A stretch of 64,000 bases of DNA from Peromyscus leucopus. Its lineage: Eukaryota; Chordata; Mammalia; Rodentia; Cricetidae. Made by a program: the position numbers and the translations under genes. The DNA is taken from contig NC_051083.1 of the NCBI RefSeq assembly GCF_004664715.2, positions 121,214,971 through 121,278,970 on the forward strand, given 5' to 3'. Shown piece after piece: positions 37,270-47,153 of this stretch (positions within the stretch are counted from its first letter, which is position 1; every line of letters starts with the position of its first letter). The notes under the pieces are model-generated. The model searched no databases. It saw only the letters and a program-made list of their open reading frames with translations, and was not told the DNA's origin.

Positions 37270-37500
37270 ACCACTGTTTTTCACTTTCAACTTCCAAGAC
37301 TTTGACTGTTTGAGATTTCACATACAAATAAGAGTATGTAGTATGTGTTTTTCTGTGCTGACTGATTTCACCTAGCATAGTGTCCTCCAGGTTCATCCAT
37401 ATTGTTGGGCTGACAAAATTTAATGTTAAAGCATTCCATCATGTATATATTTCTATATCCACCTATCCATTGATGAGTGCTTAGTTTGATATATATATAT
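37270..37500 (-). mobile_element. Old L1 fragment, reverse orientation
   Basis: 'TTTCACCTAGCATAGTGTCC', 'CCAGGTTCATCCATATTGTT' and 'CCACCTATCCATTGATGAGT' are typical of old L1 3' regions in reverse. Confidence 0.7.
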
Positions 37501-37502
37501 AC

Positions 37503-37539
<37 letters not shown>

Positions 37540-37540
37540 G
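37488..37540. repeat. (TA)n/(CATA)n microsatellite
   Basis: TA runs with CATA interruptions, directly following the old L1 fragment. Confidence 0.95.
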
Positions 37541-38063
37541 CCTATTATATATAGAGGTGCATGTCTCACCAGCATATGAATCTTAGAGTTTCTGCTTGGT
37601 CTTATCTAGTCTGTGAAATGTTATATAATGCTTTCCTTATTACCTTGAAGCCATTAGAGACAGAGTTAGGGAATTTTTTGTTTCTGTAAAGCTATCTGCA
37701 TCACTCTTAGGCCTGTCTTCAATAATTGGGTTAGATTTTAGAAACTTTTGTGGGGAAAACATAGTTCAATTTTGAATACATCTAATTTAGAATTTCTTTT
37801 AGGACATCCAAGTACTGAAGCCCACTATTTTATTAAATAAATATATGTAACTTTAAATTTTACACAAGAAAATTAGGAAATAGTTTCCCATCCTTTCTAG
37901 TATCTCTGTGTCTTGAGAGCAGACTATTCGATGTAAAAGTCCTAGATTTGGGAGAATATTTAACTAAAAATATAGGGCTTCCGAAAGTTAAAGAAAATAG
38001 GCCACAAAAGAAGTCAGTGGATGATTTAATACAAAGCATTATTGTTCACTTAGTTATCTGTGG

Positions 38064-38285
38064 GCTGCTAGAGATTGCTCAGTGGTTAAGAGCACTTGCT
38101 GTTCTTGTGGAGGACTCGAGTTCAGTTCCCAGCACTGACTTTGTTGCTCACAACCATCTGCAACTACAGTTCTACAGGATCCAATGTCCTCTTCTGGCCT
38201 CTGTAAGCAGCAGGCATAAACATGATACACAAACATACATGCAGACAAAACACCCTCTCATACACATAAAAATAAAAACTAGGTA
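38064..38285 (+). mobile_element. B2 SINE
   Basis: The head 'GATTGCTCAGTGGTTAAGAG', the middle 'CTCACAACCATCTGCAACTA', 'CCTCTTCTGGCCTCTGTAAG' and the tail 'ACATAAAAATAAAAACT' give a nearly complete B2. Confidence 0.92.
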
Positions 38286-38289
38286 GATA

Positions 38290-39213
38290 TTTTAATAAAA
38301 TAATGAAAAGCAGGTAATGACCATTCTCTAACTACCTTTGCATATGCCCTCAACCTAAAAGCCAGCATGAATTCAAAGTATTGTCAAAATTTCAAGTAGA
38401 TTTAGATTCCCTTTTCCTAAGATATAGTTACACCATTATATATTTCAATCTATCACTTATTACACAGTAGTATTAGCATACAAGTTGTATTAATTTTCTT
38501 GTAAATAAAAAAAAATAATAAAGTTCACATAGCATGGTTCTTAATATTTCTGTGACTTGGCACTTGTAAATGTATTTGATACAAAATGAGAAGTGTCTGA
38601 AATTGGCCGGATAATAGGGCAATTGTGAGCAGACTCATACCCAGAGCAGTCTCACGCAGAGGGAAAAGGTATGACAAGATTGTGGTATGCTGTAGAGGAG
38701 CAAAGGAGGATTCTTGTATGTCCTGTGATATGATTTTGAAGCATTCAGAGAGGATGCACAGAGATTGATGAAGACAAGACACTTTAATGGTGAGTGAGCA
38801 AGAATGGCTACATATAGTGTGGAGCATCTCTATCAGGCTTTGTTGTATATTGTTTCATTTAATGTTTAAGAATCGCTACAAATTAGATGTTATAATAGCA
38901 ATAAGGCTTAGAGACATTAGTTAATATGATCACATACACAATGATAATAAAAAGGAAAAGTGGAATAGTATCTGAAGCCTTTATGGTTTCTAACACTTTT
39001 TCCAATACACCAGATTTACAGTCTGTGTTTACTATATGGTTAGTATGGGCATGACAGGCCATAATACATTAAATTAGTATGCCACAATAAAATATTTTAT
39101 AGTCAAATAAGTTGAGAACACCAAAGTAAGTAAGTTGATCATGTATATGTATTGCAGAATCTCTAAATATTCTTAAGTTTTCTGATTACTCAACAGCAAG
39201 GAGAGCATAGCAT
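38290..39213. other. Intergenic sequence, nothing recognised
   Basis: A 100-codon minus-strand frame (38525-38827) has no recognisable domain. A MIR-like scrap may lie near 38860-38940, but it is too weak to call. Confidence 0.35.
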
Positions 39214-39219
39214 AAGCAT

Positions 39220-39712
39220 TGTGGTGATACATTGTGTACCCTAATAAAATTTACCTGAAGATCAGAGAACAGAACAAGCCACCAGATTAAACAAAGAGGC
39301 CAGGTAGTGATGGCACATACCTTTAATCCTAGCACTCGGAAGGCAGAGATCCATCTGGATCTCTGTGAGTTTAAAGCCACCCTGGACTACCTAAGATTGG
39401 CTCAGTCTAGTAAAGAAAACAAAGACAAGCAGTGGTGGCACACACCTTTAATTCCAGTACTGAGAAGCACACATGCCTTTCATCCCAGAAAGTGATGACT
39501 GGGCAGAGAAAGGTATATAAGGCGTGAGGAGACAGGAACTAGAGGCTTTTCGGCAGAAGAGTCCCTTCCAGCTGAAGGGTTTTCAGGCTGAGGAGTCCTA
39601 GAGGTAAGAGAGGGGGCTTGTTCTTTTGTCTCTCTGATCTTTCAGCATTTACCCCAATATCTGGATCTGGATTTTTTTTATTATAAGACTGTTTTGAATT
39701 TGTACAAAATCA
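39220..39712 (+). mobile_element. Solo LTR containing B1-derived blocks (family 'B')
   Basis: It starts TGTGGTGATACATTGTG and ends AAAATCA, with AGCAT on both sides (39215-39219 and 39713-39717; 6 bp if the adjoining A is counted). Two B1-like blocks lie at about 39299-39390 and 39430-39490, then GTATATAAGG at 39513-39522. The order is the same as in the LTRs at 6508 and 53152, with more divergence. Confidence 0.8.
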
Positions 39713-40394
39713 AGCATTTCATAAATTAATTTGATTATAGAATCACTTTATTCATAGGTTATCCACTGCCATATCTCATGAGATTACATTATGTCAGAGC
39801 TGAGAAATACTACCTTCTACCCAGGTAACAAATACCACTTATTGTAAAGTCTCATTTTGTTTACAAAGGAAAAGTAATCAAATCAAAACTTGCATGATTT
39901 CCACCAATTTATTCACCCAGAAGTTATAAGCAAATGGGTAATATGGCTCAGAGGTCTGCTAATCCAGTTTGATTGTATGTTGATTTTGAAAGTTCTAGTG
40001 TGAATCTTCTTAAAGTAAAGAAAAAAAAGCTTTGTGTGCCAAGTTCTGATTATAAACTCCTTAATGAGTCATTGTGGTATAAAGCTAGGCAGTTTACTGG
40101 GTCTTTGATCAATGCTTTACTTTAGAGAGCCAGTTGGATTTTAATTGTTCATCTTATTGAAGAACATATCCACACTGTCTATGCGTGGTTGTGAAAGATA
40201 ATAAAGAGGAAATATGAAGTAGCTACTGGGTATTTCTTTTTATATGAATTCAGGTGAATTGCATTTCCATTATAACTTCAAAATAAGTGTAATCTATACT
40301 ATCTGTTACTTTATTATGAACAAGTGACAGCATGATTTCATGTCATTTATTTATATGTATAAGAGAGTGTCTTTGTAGTATGCACACATGTATA

Positions 40395-40716
40395 TATGTG
40401 TGGGGGAGGGTGTTACACAGAGGCCAAAGGAGGTCATCAGGTGTCTTCTGTCACTCTCCACCTTCTTCTTCTTCTTCTTCTTCTTATTATTATTATTTTA
40501 AGGCAGGGTCTTTTGCTAGAATTGGAGCTTGTTTTATTTTGGCTAGGATAACAGCCCACAAGCCTCAAGGATCCTCCAGCCTCTGGTTTCCTTAATGCTT
40601 GGGCTATAGGCATTCACATGAACATATAGAGTTCGTTTGGTGGGTGCTGGGATCCACACCCCAATCCTCATACTTATACAGAAAGCACTCTTAATGACTA
40701 AACAACCTCTCTAGCC
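40395..40716 (-). mobile_element. Composite SINE (B3/B2-related with B1-like middle), reverse orientation
   Basis: It ends 'AAACAACCTCTCTAGCCC', the reverse of a B2/B3 head. In the middle 'GGATCCTCCAGCCTCTGG' and 'GGCTATAGGCATTCACATG' are B1-like, and a (CTT)n/(ATT)n run separates them from the left part. The element name is uncertain. Confidence 0.5.
40451..40497. repeat. (CTT)n(ATT)n microsatellite
   Basis: About 30 bp of CTT followed by about 12 bp of ATT, inside the composite SINE. Confidence 0.9.
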
Positions 40717-40897
40717 CAATATGTTATTTTAAATAAGCATATTATAATAAAATTATATTTCAATTTGACATAGTAAATAGAAGTATAGACTCCAGAAACA
40801 CTCCTTAAGGACTCTGCCCCTTACTCAGCATGTGGGTGACATGGAACAAATAACACATTCTATCTGATTTATTTACCTCTACTATAGTATAAAATGA

Positions 40898-41128
40898 AGG
40901 CCAATGAGATAACTCAGTGGGTAAGGGCACTTGCTATCAAGTCCAGGTATCTGTTTGATCCCAAGACCCACATGGTAGAATAAGAGAACTTACACAAGTT
41001 GTTCTCTGGTATCTTCATGTGTATTGTGGTACATGTGCTCATGGATACCCACAATAAAAAATGAGTGAATGAATGAATGAATAAATAAATAAATAAATAA
41101 ATAAGTAAATAAATGAATAAATAAATGT
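40898..41128 (+). mobile_element. B3-type SINE with (AATG/AATA)n tail
   Basis: The head 'AATGAGATAACTCAGTGGGT' and 'GGGCACTTGCTATCAAGTCC' are B2/B3-like. The tail is a tetranucleotide run at 41062-41128. Confidence 0.7.
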
Positions 41129-41133
41129 AGTAA

Positions 41134-41215
41134 AAAAGCTAATATATAGCTCAGTGGCAAAGTGTTTTCCTTGTAAGTATAAGTCCCTAAATTCAATTCC
41201 CAGTGCCACCAAATA
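41134..41215 (+). mobile_element. ID/B4-head SINE
   Basis: 'TATAGCTCAGTGGCAAAGTG' and 'AATTCAATTCCCAGTGCCAC' match the tRNA-derived ID unit, diverged. Confidence 0.6.
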
Positions 41216-41219
41216 GTAA

Positions 41220-42312
41220 GTAATACTAATCTTTATCTAAAGACATATTGCATTCAATTTACACAGAGAGAGAGTGTGGGGGGGGAGAGCATACCAACTC
41301 ATGTGCATCTCTGAAATATAGTACTATTATATTATTATTGGTGGATTAACTTAAGGATATCTCAACACTTTAATGTTTATGTTTATGAATCTATCAGAAT
41401 CTAGGTGTTAAGAAATGGACTCTCCACCTGCTATTGAGTGTTGTACCAGAATGTCTAATTAATTGTAAAGCAAGAAAAAAAAAGAAAAAAAAGTTTGTTT
41501 TAAAAAAGAACAGACTGATATTAACTGCAGAAGTTTATCTACATAGAGACCAAGAGAATACACAGGCACATTTTTCAAGAGTTAGCTACATTATTGCAAA
41601 CCATATCTATAAACAACAATCCAATATTATTCTGGACACCACCAACAAATATGTGAATAAAGACAGCATTGATATTAGTAACTGGTTGCCAGATATGTGG
41701 AAATACGTCAGAGGCTGTGGTCCTTGACTTCTGCAGGAAGAGTTTGTAGATTTTCAGGGAAGTGAGAGTCTCTGGCTAAGAAGGGCAGGACTCAGTCAGT
41801 AGAGAGGCACTCTGGACTGCGAACCAAGGTAAGAGAATTCCTTGAGAGGGGATCACATAGAAACATCACTCTGTTTGTCTCTGAAGGTTGGGGCTGGGCT
41901 TTTGGGGATAGGCATTTCCATCAACATAATCATAGTCCTGTGGAAAATGTTTTAGAGAAATAGAAGACCTTGTGAAGGAAAGGAATATAGGCCATATTAA
42001 GAGGAAATACAAATGATTTGAGCCTCAACCTGAATGATAGAAAAATCCCACCCAAACCTATATAGTTCTTTCTGAATCTCATATACACTTATCAAACAAT
42101 GGTTGTCCCTCGGTCCCATATTGCTGATTTTAGTGTAGTGAAAGTATTGGTTTGAAGTTTGTGGCCTCTGGAAGAAGAGATAAAAAGATGCCGAGGACAC
42201 AGAGCTAAGGATAAAGGCTATTTAAAAAAAAAAAGTCACTATGTTTTTTAATAGTGCCATTAATGAAGGATTAATGGCCTGCTCTAAGGAGATAGTTAAC
42301 AGTTTTGATAAA
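41220..42312. other. Sequence upstream of the MAGE promoter, no gene seen
   Basis: The 97-codon frame at 41434-41727 lacks a recognisable domain. A short G-run lies at 41279-41286. No SINE is recognised until 42323. Confidence 0.35.
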
Positions 42313-42322
42313 TAAAAGTGCC

Positions 42323-42339
42323 TTTTTTTTTCTTTTTCT

Positions 42340-42371
<32 letters not shown>

Positions 42372-42498
42372 TTTTTGGTTTTTCAAGACAGGGTTTCTCT
42401 TGTCTTTGCGCCTTTCCTGGAACTCGCTTTGGAGACCAGGCACCTGCCTCTGCCTCTGGCGTACTGGGATTAAAGGCATGTTCCACCACCGCCCAGCT
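42323..42498 (-). mobile_element. B1 SINE, reverse orientation, internally deleted, 10-bp TSD
   Basis: A long T-rich start (42323-42376) is followed by B1 in reverse, flanked by TAAAAGTGCC (42313-42322 and 42499-42508). About 23 bp that normally separate 'GAGACCAGGC' from 'CACCTGCCTC' are missing. The insertion is about 270 bp upstream of the MAGE promoter. Confidence 0.9.
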
Positions 42499-42776
42499 TA
42501 AAAGTGCCGTTTTAAAAGGAATTAAGATACAAAATAACGTGGTTCCTTTCACATTTTCATATTTTATGTTGAAGGACTACTCCCTTGCCACACTTCTCTG
42601 CTTGTAGCCCCCGCCCCCTATTTCCATTTGTATGAGCTTATAACCATCACGTGTTCTAGTACACCATGCTCTTTTTCTTGAGACCACTTTTTCCCCTCTC
42701 ATTGGCCCTTATCTTGTTCCATAACCTATCCTACCTCGAGTAAAAATGGATGTGAGGTAAATTGTCTTGTTTTACA

Positions 42777-42835
42777 GCTTCCGGTAACAGCAAGTGAATG
42801 TGACGTATACTGACTTCCGCTTTGGCTCTCAGAAA
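42777..42835 (+). promoter_or_regulatory. Candidate MAGE promoter: paired Ets sites and a CRE-like site
   Basis: In an otherwise CpG-poor window, eight CpG dinucleotides fall in about 105 bp (42780-42882). Two Ets-type sites are visible: CTTCCGG at 42778-42784 and ACTTCCGC at 42813-42820. Between them is TGACGTAT at 42801-42808, close to a CRE. AAACGGCGGGG at 42835-42845 resembles a YY1-type site with one change. No TATA box is present. Ets sites and CpG methylation are established controls of human MAGE promoters; their use here is inferred. Confidence 0.6.
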
Positions 42836-42914
42836 AACGGCGGGGAGCTGAAGGAGTGTACGCTACGCTGCCTTTCAGCGGACTGAGGAATTACAGGCCC
42901 AGTGGTGCTTGAAG
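42836..42914 (+). other. Candidate non-coding first exon of the MAGE-family gene
   Basis: The CpG cluster ends in a consensus donor, AAG|GTAAGG, with GT at 42915-42916. Splicing to the acceptor at 46124 would place this about 80-130-nt leader in front of the coding exon and remove an intron of about 3.2 kb. Read in the frame of the downstream gene, the exon has a stop at 42849-42851 and no later ATG, so it adds no protein sequence. The transcription start is not determined. It could instead belong to an unrelated non-coding transcript. Confidence 0.55.
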
Positions 42915-43385
42915 GTAAGGATATAGGAAAAGTTATAGGTGCTTTGGGCTATAAACTTTTCCTCACAAGTAGAATGGCCTTCTCTGCTCCTCGCCATGCC
43001 TCTACTGCTGGCCCTGTAGGGGAAGGCCTGACACAATGATCTGGTTTATGCCAGCAGCCATTTTGGAATCTGAGGGGGTGGTTTCTCTGACAGAGTTTTA
43101 CTCCGGCCCACAGAAGGAGTTCTAGACAATGCTGGACAGACATCAGAGTGATGGAATATATTGTAGAGTCTCAGAGACCTTTCCCAGACAGAACAGAACT
43201 TCTCGAACCCCACCTTGTGGTAAACCCTCAGAAAATGCAGCGTCATGGCTGCTAGACTTCCACATCAGTGTCTTACACAAGACATGCATTGGGCCTCTAC
43301 AAATCCAAACCAGAGTCCCATGGCTGAGATGAGGAACTAGGCAAGAGTTCCTGTCTCCAAGAAGCTTTTTCTCAGTTAACAACTT

Positions 43386-43535
43386 TTTTTTCCCCGAGAG
43401 AGGGTTTCTCTGTGTAGTTTTGCGCCTTTCCTGGAACTCACTCTGTAGCCCAGGCTGGCCTCGAACTCACAGAGATCCACCTGCCTCTGCCTCCCCAGTG
43501 CTGTGATTAAAGGCGTGTGCCACCGCTCCTGACAT
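43386..43535 (-). mobile_element. B1 SINE, reverse orientation, in the MAGE intron
   Basis: A B1 reverse complement with 'GGGTTTCTCTGTGTAGTTTT' and 'CTGGCCTCGAACTCACAGAG'. It is flanked by TTAACAACTT at 43376-43385 and 43536-43545. Confidence 0.93.
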
Positions 43536-43672
43536 TTAACAACTTCTTGCAAATGAAAAATTAGTTTCTCCAAGGGGAGTTTTCCTGGATGTTCAAACCA
43601 CACTTAAGGGTACACCCCATGCTGTGTGGCCGTAGGTATTGTTTTTCCTCATAATGTTTTATTTGGGCCTTC

Positions 43673-44400
43673 CCTTATCTCCCCCATCAACACCCCCCCT
43701 CCTTATTCCTGTCTCCTTCCCAGGACCACCTTCCCTGCTCCTTACAAAAAAAAAACTCAGAGATGTTGTTAGAGGTTTTTTTCCTAACAATATTTATTTG
43801 GGCCAGCCCCTTCACCCCAATCCACCCTCATCCCTGTCCCCATCCCTTCCTCCATCCCCCTCCCCATCCCTTATCCCTGTCTCTTAGCCCCATCCCCCAT
43901 CCATCCCCCCTCATTGTCTCCTTTCCCATCTACTTACCCCAAACCCCAGTCCCACAGTTCCCTTCTCCCATCTCCCATGTGCCCCCTTCCCCTGTCCCTC
44001 CCCTGTCCCCATTCCCATCCCCCTTCTCCTGTTCCCCCATCCCCCATCCCTTTCTTTAGTCCCCTTATCTTGCCCCCTCATTCCCTGTCAGCTTATCTTG
44101 CTGGTCACCTTCCCAGGGCTTTCCCGTCTCTCCCCCACCCCACTTCTCCCCGCCCCTCCTGTCGCCTCCCCCCCATCCCAGCCCCCCTCCCTCCAGTCCC
44201 CTGTTCTCTTACCCACATCTCCCATCCATACCCTCCCCTTCCCCTTCCCCCTAATCCCCTATGTCCCCCTTCCCCCTGCCCTCCCTCCTCCCCTGTCCCC
44301 CATCTACTTCCCCCATCCCCCCTTATCCCTCCCTCTGTCCCCCTCATTCCCTCCCTCCCATTTTCCTAATTCCCCTCCCTCCCATTCCTCTCCTCCCCTA
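43673..44400. repeat. Long C/T-rich tract (G-rich on minus strand) in the MAGE intron
   Basis: Over 700 bp are almost entirely C and T, dominated by CCCCAT, CCCTCC and CCCC runs, with two short breaks (about 43743-43800 and 44050-44110). The minus strand has many runs of three or more G, so it has G-quadruplex and triplex potential. Pro/Ser/Leu-rich frames on the plus strand and Gly/Arg-rich frames on the minus strand are artefacts of this composition. It is non-coding. Confidence 0.95.
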
Positions 44401-44494
44401 CTGGTCTTTACTTTGTATGTTATGGTTTCTGATCTTGAGGTGTTTTTGTTTGTTTTTTTATTTTATTTTGTTTTTGGTTTTTTTTTGTTTTTGT

Positions 44495-44862
44495 TTTCTC
44501 CCCCAGACAAGGTTTCTCTGTGTAGCCCTGGCTGTCCTGGAACTCACTCTGTAGACCAGGCTGGCCTCAAACTCAGATAGTTGCCTGCCTGTTTTGGTTT
44601 TTTTTGTTGTTGTTGTTGTTGTTTTGTTGTTTTGTTTTTTTTTTGTTTTTTTTTTGTTTTTGTTTTTTTGAGACAGGGTTCTCTGTGTAGTTTTGGTGCC
44701 TGTCCTGTATCTCACTCTGTAGACCCAGGCTGACCTAGAACTCACAGAGATCTGCCTGGCTCTGCCTCCCAAGTGCTGGGACTAAAGGCTTGTGCTACCA
44801 CTGCCTGGTTGGAGTGCTGATAGTAAAGGCATGGGCCACCCCTGCCCCAGCAAGATTTTGAG
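44495..44862 (-). mobile_element. B1 SINE with a second B1 nested inside, reverse orientation
   Basis: An outer B1 reverse complement begins at about 44505 ('AGACAAGGTTTCTCTGTGTA'), stops at 'GTTGCCTGCCTG' near 44590, and resumes at about 44812 ('GAGTGCTGATAGTAAAGGCA'). Between them lie a T/G-rich tail (44595-44668) and a complete inner B1 (about 44669-44808, ending 'GTGCTACCACTGCCTGG'). The outer copy is therefore older. Confidence 0.85.
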
Positions 44863-45004
44863 GTTTATGGGTTTTGCTTGTGTGTGTATGCCTGCTGGGT
44901 ATGTGTGTGTTTCCATGTATATGTGCATGCACATATGCCTGTGTGTCTGTACATTTCTCACCATGTTTCTTTTTGTTGTTTGTTCATTTTTGTTTTATCC
45001 TTGT

Positions 45005-45140
45005 TTGTCTTATTTACCAGTTTGTTAAGAAAGCTTGGAATTAGAAGGTAGGATCTAGGAAGAGATGAGAGAGGAGAAACCATGATCAGAATATATTTTC
45101 TGAAAATAACGATTTTTAATAAAAAATAAAAGTAGAAAAC
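45005..45140 (+). mobile_element. L1 3' terminal fragment in the MAGE intron
   Basis: 'GAGAGGAGAAACCATGATCA', 'GAATATATTTTCTGAAAATA' and an A-rich end resemble the rodent L1 3' end, as at 48950-49085. Confidence 0.6.
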
Positions 45141-45272
45141 TACTCTTCTATTATTAGCCCAAGAAGGCCCCAGACAGGCATGTCTGTATGAGACTCCCCT
45201 CATTTCCAGGTAGCCTGGCATTTCACAAAGGTGGGGTGTTTTATATGTTGAGTATTTTGTTTTAGGTTTGTG

Positions 45273-45301
<29 letters not shown>
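45273..45301. repeat. Poly-T run
   Basis: Twenty-nine consecutive T, not attached to a recognisable SINE or L1 body on the right; possibly the relic tail of a lost minus-strand insert. Confidence 0.9.
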
Positions 45302-45304
<3 letters not shown>

Positions 45305-45309
45305 TGGGT

Positions 45310-46110
45310 GGAATCTGAGATGGTGAAATCCAGGTTGCCAGAGAGAAGGGCTCTGAGGGAGGACTAATGAACCTCCAATTCCAGTACATACTAGATTGTG
45401 TTGCCACTGCCAAGGTCTAAAGGATACTGAGCAGGGGGTGGCTTAATGGGTCACCTTTTTACTTTTGTCTTATTGGCCTTGGGGAGGGGAAGGCATTATC
45501 CTAAGTGAGCAGAGTTGGCTATATCTGGTCAACCAAGGAAAGAGACAAGTTCTGTTAGCAGCTTGTGTGTGGACCCTGAATGAAGATGGCAGGGATCACT
45601 GTGTCCTTAGAGATTTGGTGTACCTGCCCTGAGAGACCCTCCTTTGTGGTGTACTGATTTATTGTGCCAGTATCCCCCCTGCAGTGTCAAGGGACTAGAA
45701 TCAGTTTATCAGAAAGATGTGTCTCAGGCCTTGCCAGAGTCAATCAGAGGATGGAAAGAAGACCCTTTTCACAGGAACAGATGAACCTCGTCCCTAATTA
45801 CTGCTATTAAGAGGGCCTATCCATTCCATTACTGTGTGGACCTAGCAAAGTCTACTTCTATACAGCAGTTATCACTAGGAATAGGACCCAAGTCTGTGCT
45901 TGTGGTCTGTGATCTGAGCCCCTCCCCTGAATTGCTCCTATGGAGGCTCCAGGAACAAATGACATAGTTATTAAACTGAGTTCTATCCAGAGACCATAGA
46001 GTAGAAAAGAGTTCGTAGGAGACAGGCCCATGAGACCCAAAAGAACTACCTAAGATAAATATTGAAAAGTCTTTGTCACTGCTGACAGGTTACAAAATCC
46101 TTACATTCTT
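45310..46110 (+). other. Distal part of the putative MAGE intron
   Basis: About 800 bp without SINEs, of higher GC than the flanks. Phrases such as 'GGAGGCTCCAGGAAC' (about 45940) echo motifs of the 54.4-57.7 kb repeat cluster. Alternative upstream non-coding exons could lie here, but none is marked by an obvious splice pair. Confidence 0.4.
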
Positions 46111-46124
46111 TCTCTCACTCCCAG
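46108..46124 (+). other. Candidate splice acceptor of the MAGE coding exon
   Basis: A pyrimidine-rich run (TTCTTTCTCTCACTCCCAG) ends in AG at 46123-46124, 48 bp before the start codon. The reading frame stays open from here to the ATG but has no earlier ATG. A second AG at 46150-46151, after CTTTCTCCTGCC, is a weaker alternative. Confidence 0.55.
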
Positions 46125-46172
46125 GCCACTCTCTCAACTTTCTCCTGCCAGTTACCTACAAAACAAGTTATA

Positions 46173-47153
46173 ATGTTCCACAGGCAGAAGCATGAACAAG
46201 GCCTTGAGGTCCAAGAAGAGAAGGAGGGCCAGCTCAGGGAGGAGGTTCCTGTAGCTAAGGAGGTGGGAACCCCAGAGGAGGTACCTGCTGCTGAGGTTTC
46301 CCAGGAAACCTCTTCATCCTCTGCTTCCATGCAAGCCACTCTGCCAAGCAAAGCAAATGAAGGTTCTGGCGCTCAAGCAGAGGGAGGTCAAAGTACCTCA
46401 AAGGCCTACCTATACTCCAAAGTCTTGCTCAACGCTAAGCTACGGAAGAAGGTGACAGAGTTGGTGAAGTTTCTGAGTTTCAAGTATATAACAAAGGAGC
46501 CTGTCACAGAAGCAGAAATTCTGAAGAATGTTGTCAAAGAGTACAAGAATTACTATGCATTGATCTTCAAGCATGCCTGTGAATGCATGGAAGTGGTTTT
46601 TGGCATTGAAGTAAAGGAAGTGGATGCTCCCAATCACTCCTACGAGCTCCTTAAAATTCTTGACCTCACCTATGATGGGCGAATGAGCAATGACGAGGGC
46701 ATACCCAAGACAGGCCTCCTGGTGCTTATTCTTGGTGTGATCTTCATGGAGGGCAACCGGGCCTCTGAGAAGAAGATCTGGGAGGTGCTGAATGTGGTTG
46801 GTGTATATCCTGACCAGCATGATTTCATCTGCGGAAATCCCAGAAAGTTCATCACTGAAGATTTGGTTTCAGAGAAGTACCTGGAATACCAGCTGGTACC
46901 TGACAGTGATCCTGTATGCTATGAGTTCCTCTGGGGCCCAAGGGCCTATGCTGAAACCAGCAAGATGAAAGTCTTGCAGTTTTTCTCCAAGGTTGCTGGG
47001 AGTAGCCCCACTTCCTTCACAGCTTTGTATATGGATGCTCTGAAAGATGAAGAGGAGAGAGCCCGGGCTTTACTTGCCTCTCTAGCCATTCCAACTACCC
47101 CAGACAATTCAGGTTCTGGGGACAAGCCCAGCAGCTTCTCCCACCCTGAGTAA
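46173..47153 (+). CDS. MAGE-family protein (type I, MAGEB-like)
   Basis: This encodes 326 residues in one uninterrupted exon. Type I MAGE proteins are X-linked, usually germline-restricted proteins whose MAGE homology domain binds RING-type E3 ubiquitin ligases and steers their substrate choice; that role is family knowledge. Residues 1-88 are a low-complexity Glu/Ser-rich leader (ETSSSSASMQ at 45-54). The homology domain spans about 88-295, with two winged-helix halves split near 168. Family hallmarks seen are EVVFGIEVKEVD (140-151), the hydrophobic KTGLLVLILGVIFMEGN stretch (179-195) with the dileucine at 182-183, EKYLEYQLVPDSDP (234-247), EFLWGPRAYAETSKMKVL (251-268) and DEEERARA (292-299). 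The Ser-rich C-terminus ends FSHPE. By eye it is closer to MAGEB than MAGEA; the exact orthologue is not assigned. The ATG has A at -3 and is the first in frame. No frameshift or internal stop is present, which argues against a pseudogene. Confidence 0.95.
   Translation: MFHRQKHEQGLEVQEEKEGQLREEVPVAKEVGTPEEVPAAEVSQETSSSSASMQATLPSKANEGSGAQAEGGQSTSKAYLYSKVLLNAKLRKKVTELVKFLSFKYITKEPVTEAEILKNVVKEYKNYYALIFKHACECMEVVFGIEVKEVDAPNHSYELLKILDLTYDGRMSNDEGIPKTGLLVLILGVIFMEGNRASEKKIWEVLNVVGVYPDQHDFICGNPRKFITEDLVSEKYLEYQLVPDSDPVCYEFLWGPRAYAETSKMKVLQFFSKVAGSSPTSFTALYMDALKDEEERARALLASLAIPTTPDNSGSGDKPSSFSHPE

Noticed and set aside
43763..44580. Long Pro/Ser/Leu-rich frames (98-160 codons) on the plus strand and Gly/Arg-rich frames on the minus strand
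   Set aside because: They come entirely from the C/T-rich tract and the adjoining B1; several frames and both strands are open at once.
46440..46855. Minus-strand frames of 126 and 61 codons opposite the MAGE gene
   Set aside because: They are antisense shadows of the conserved MAGE homology domain.
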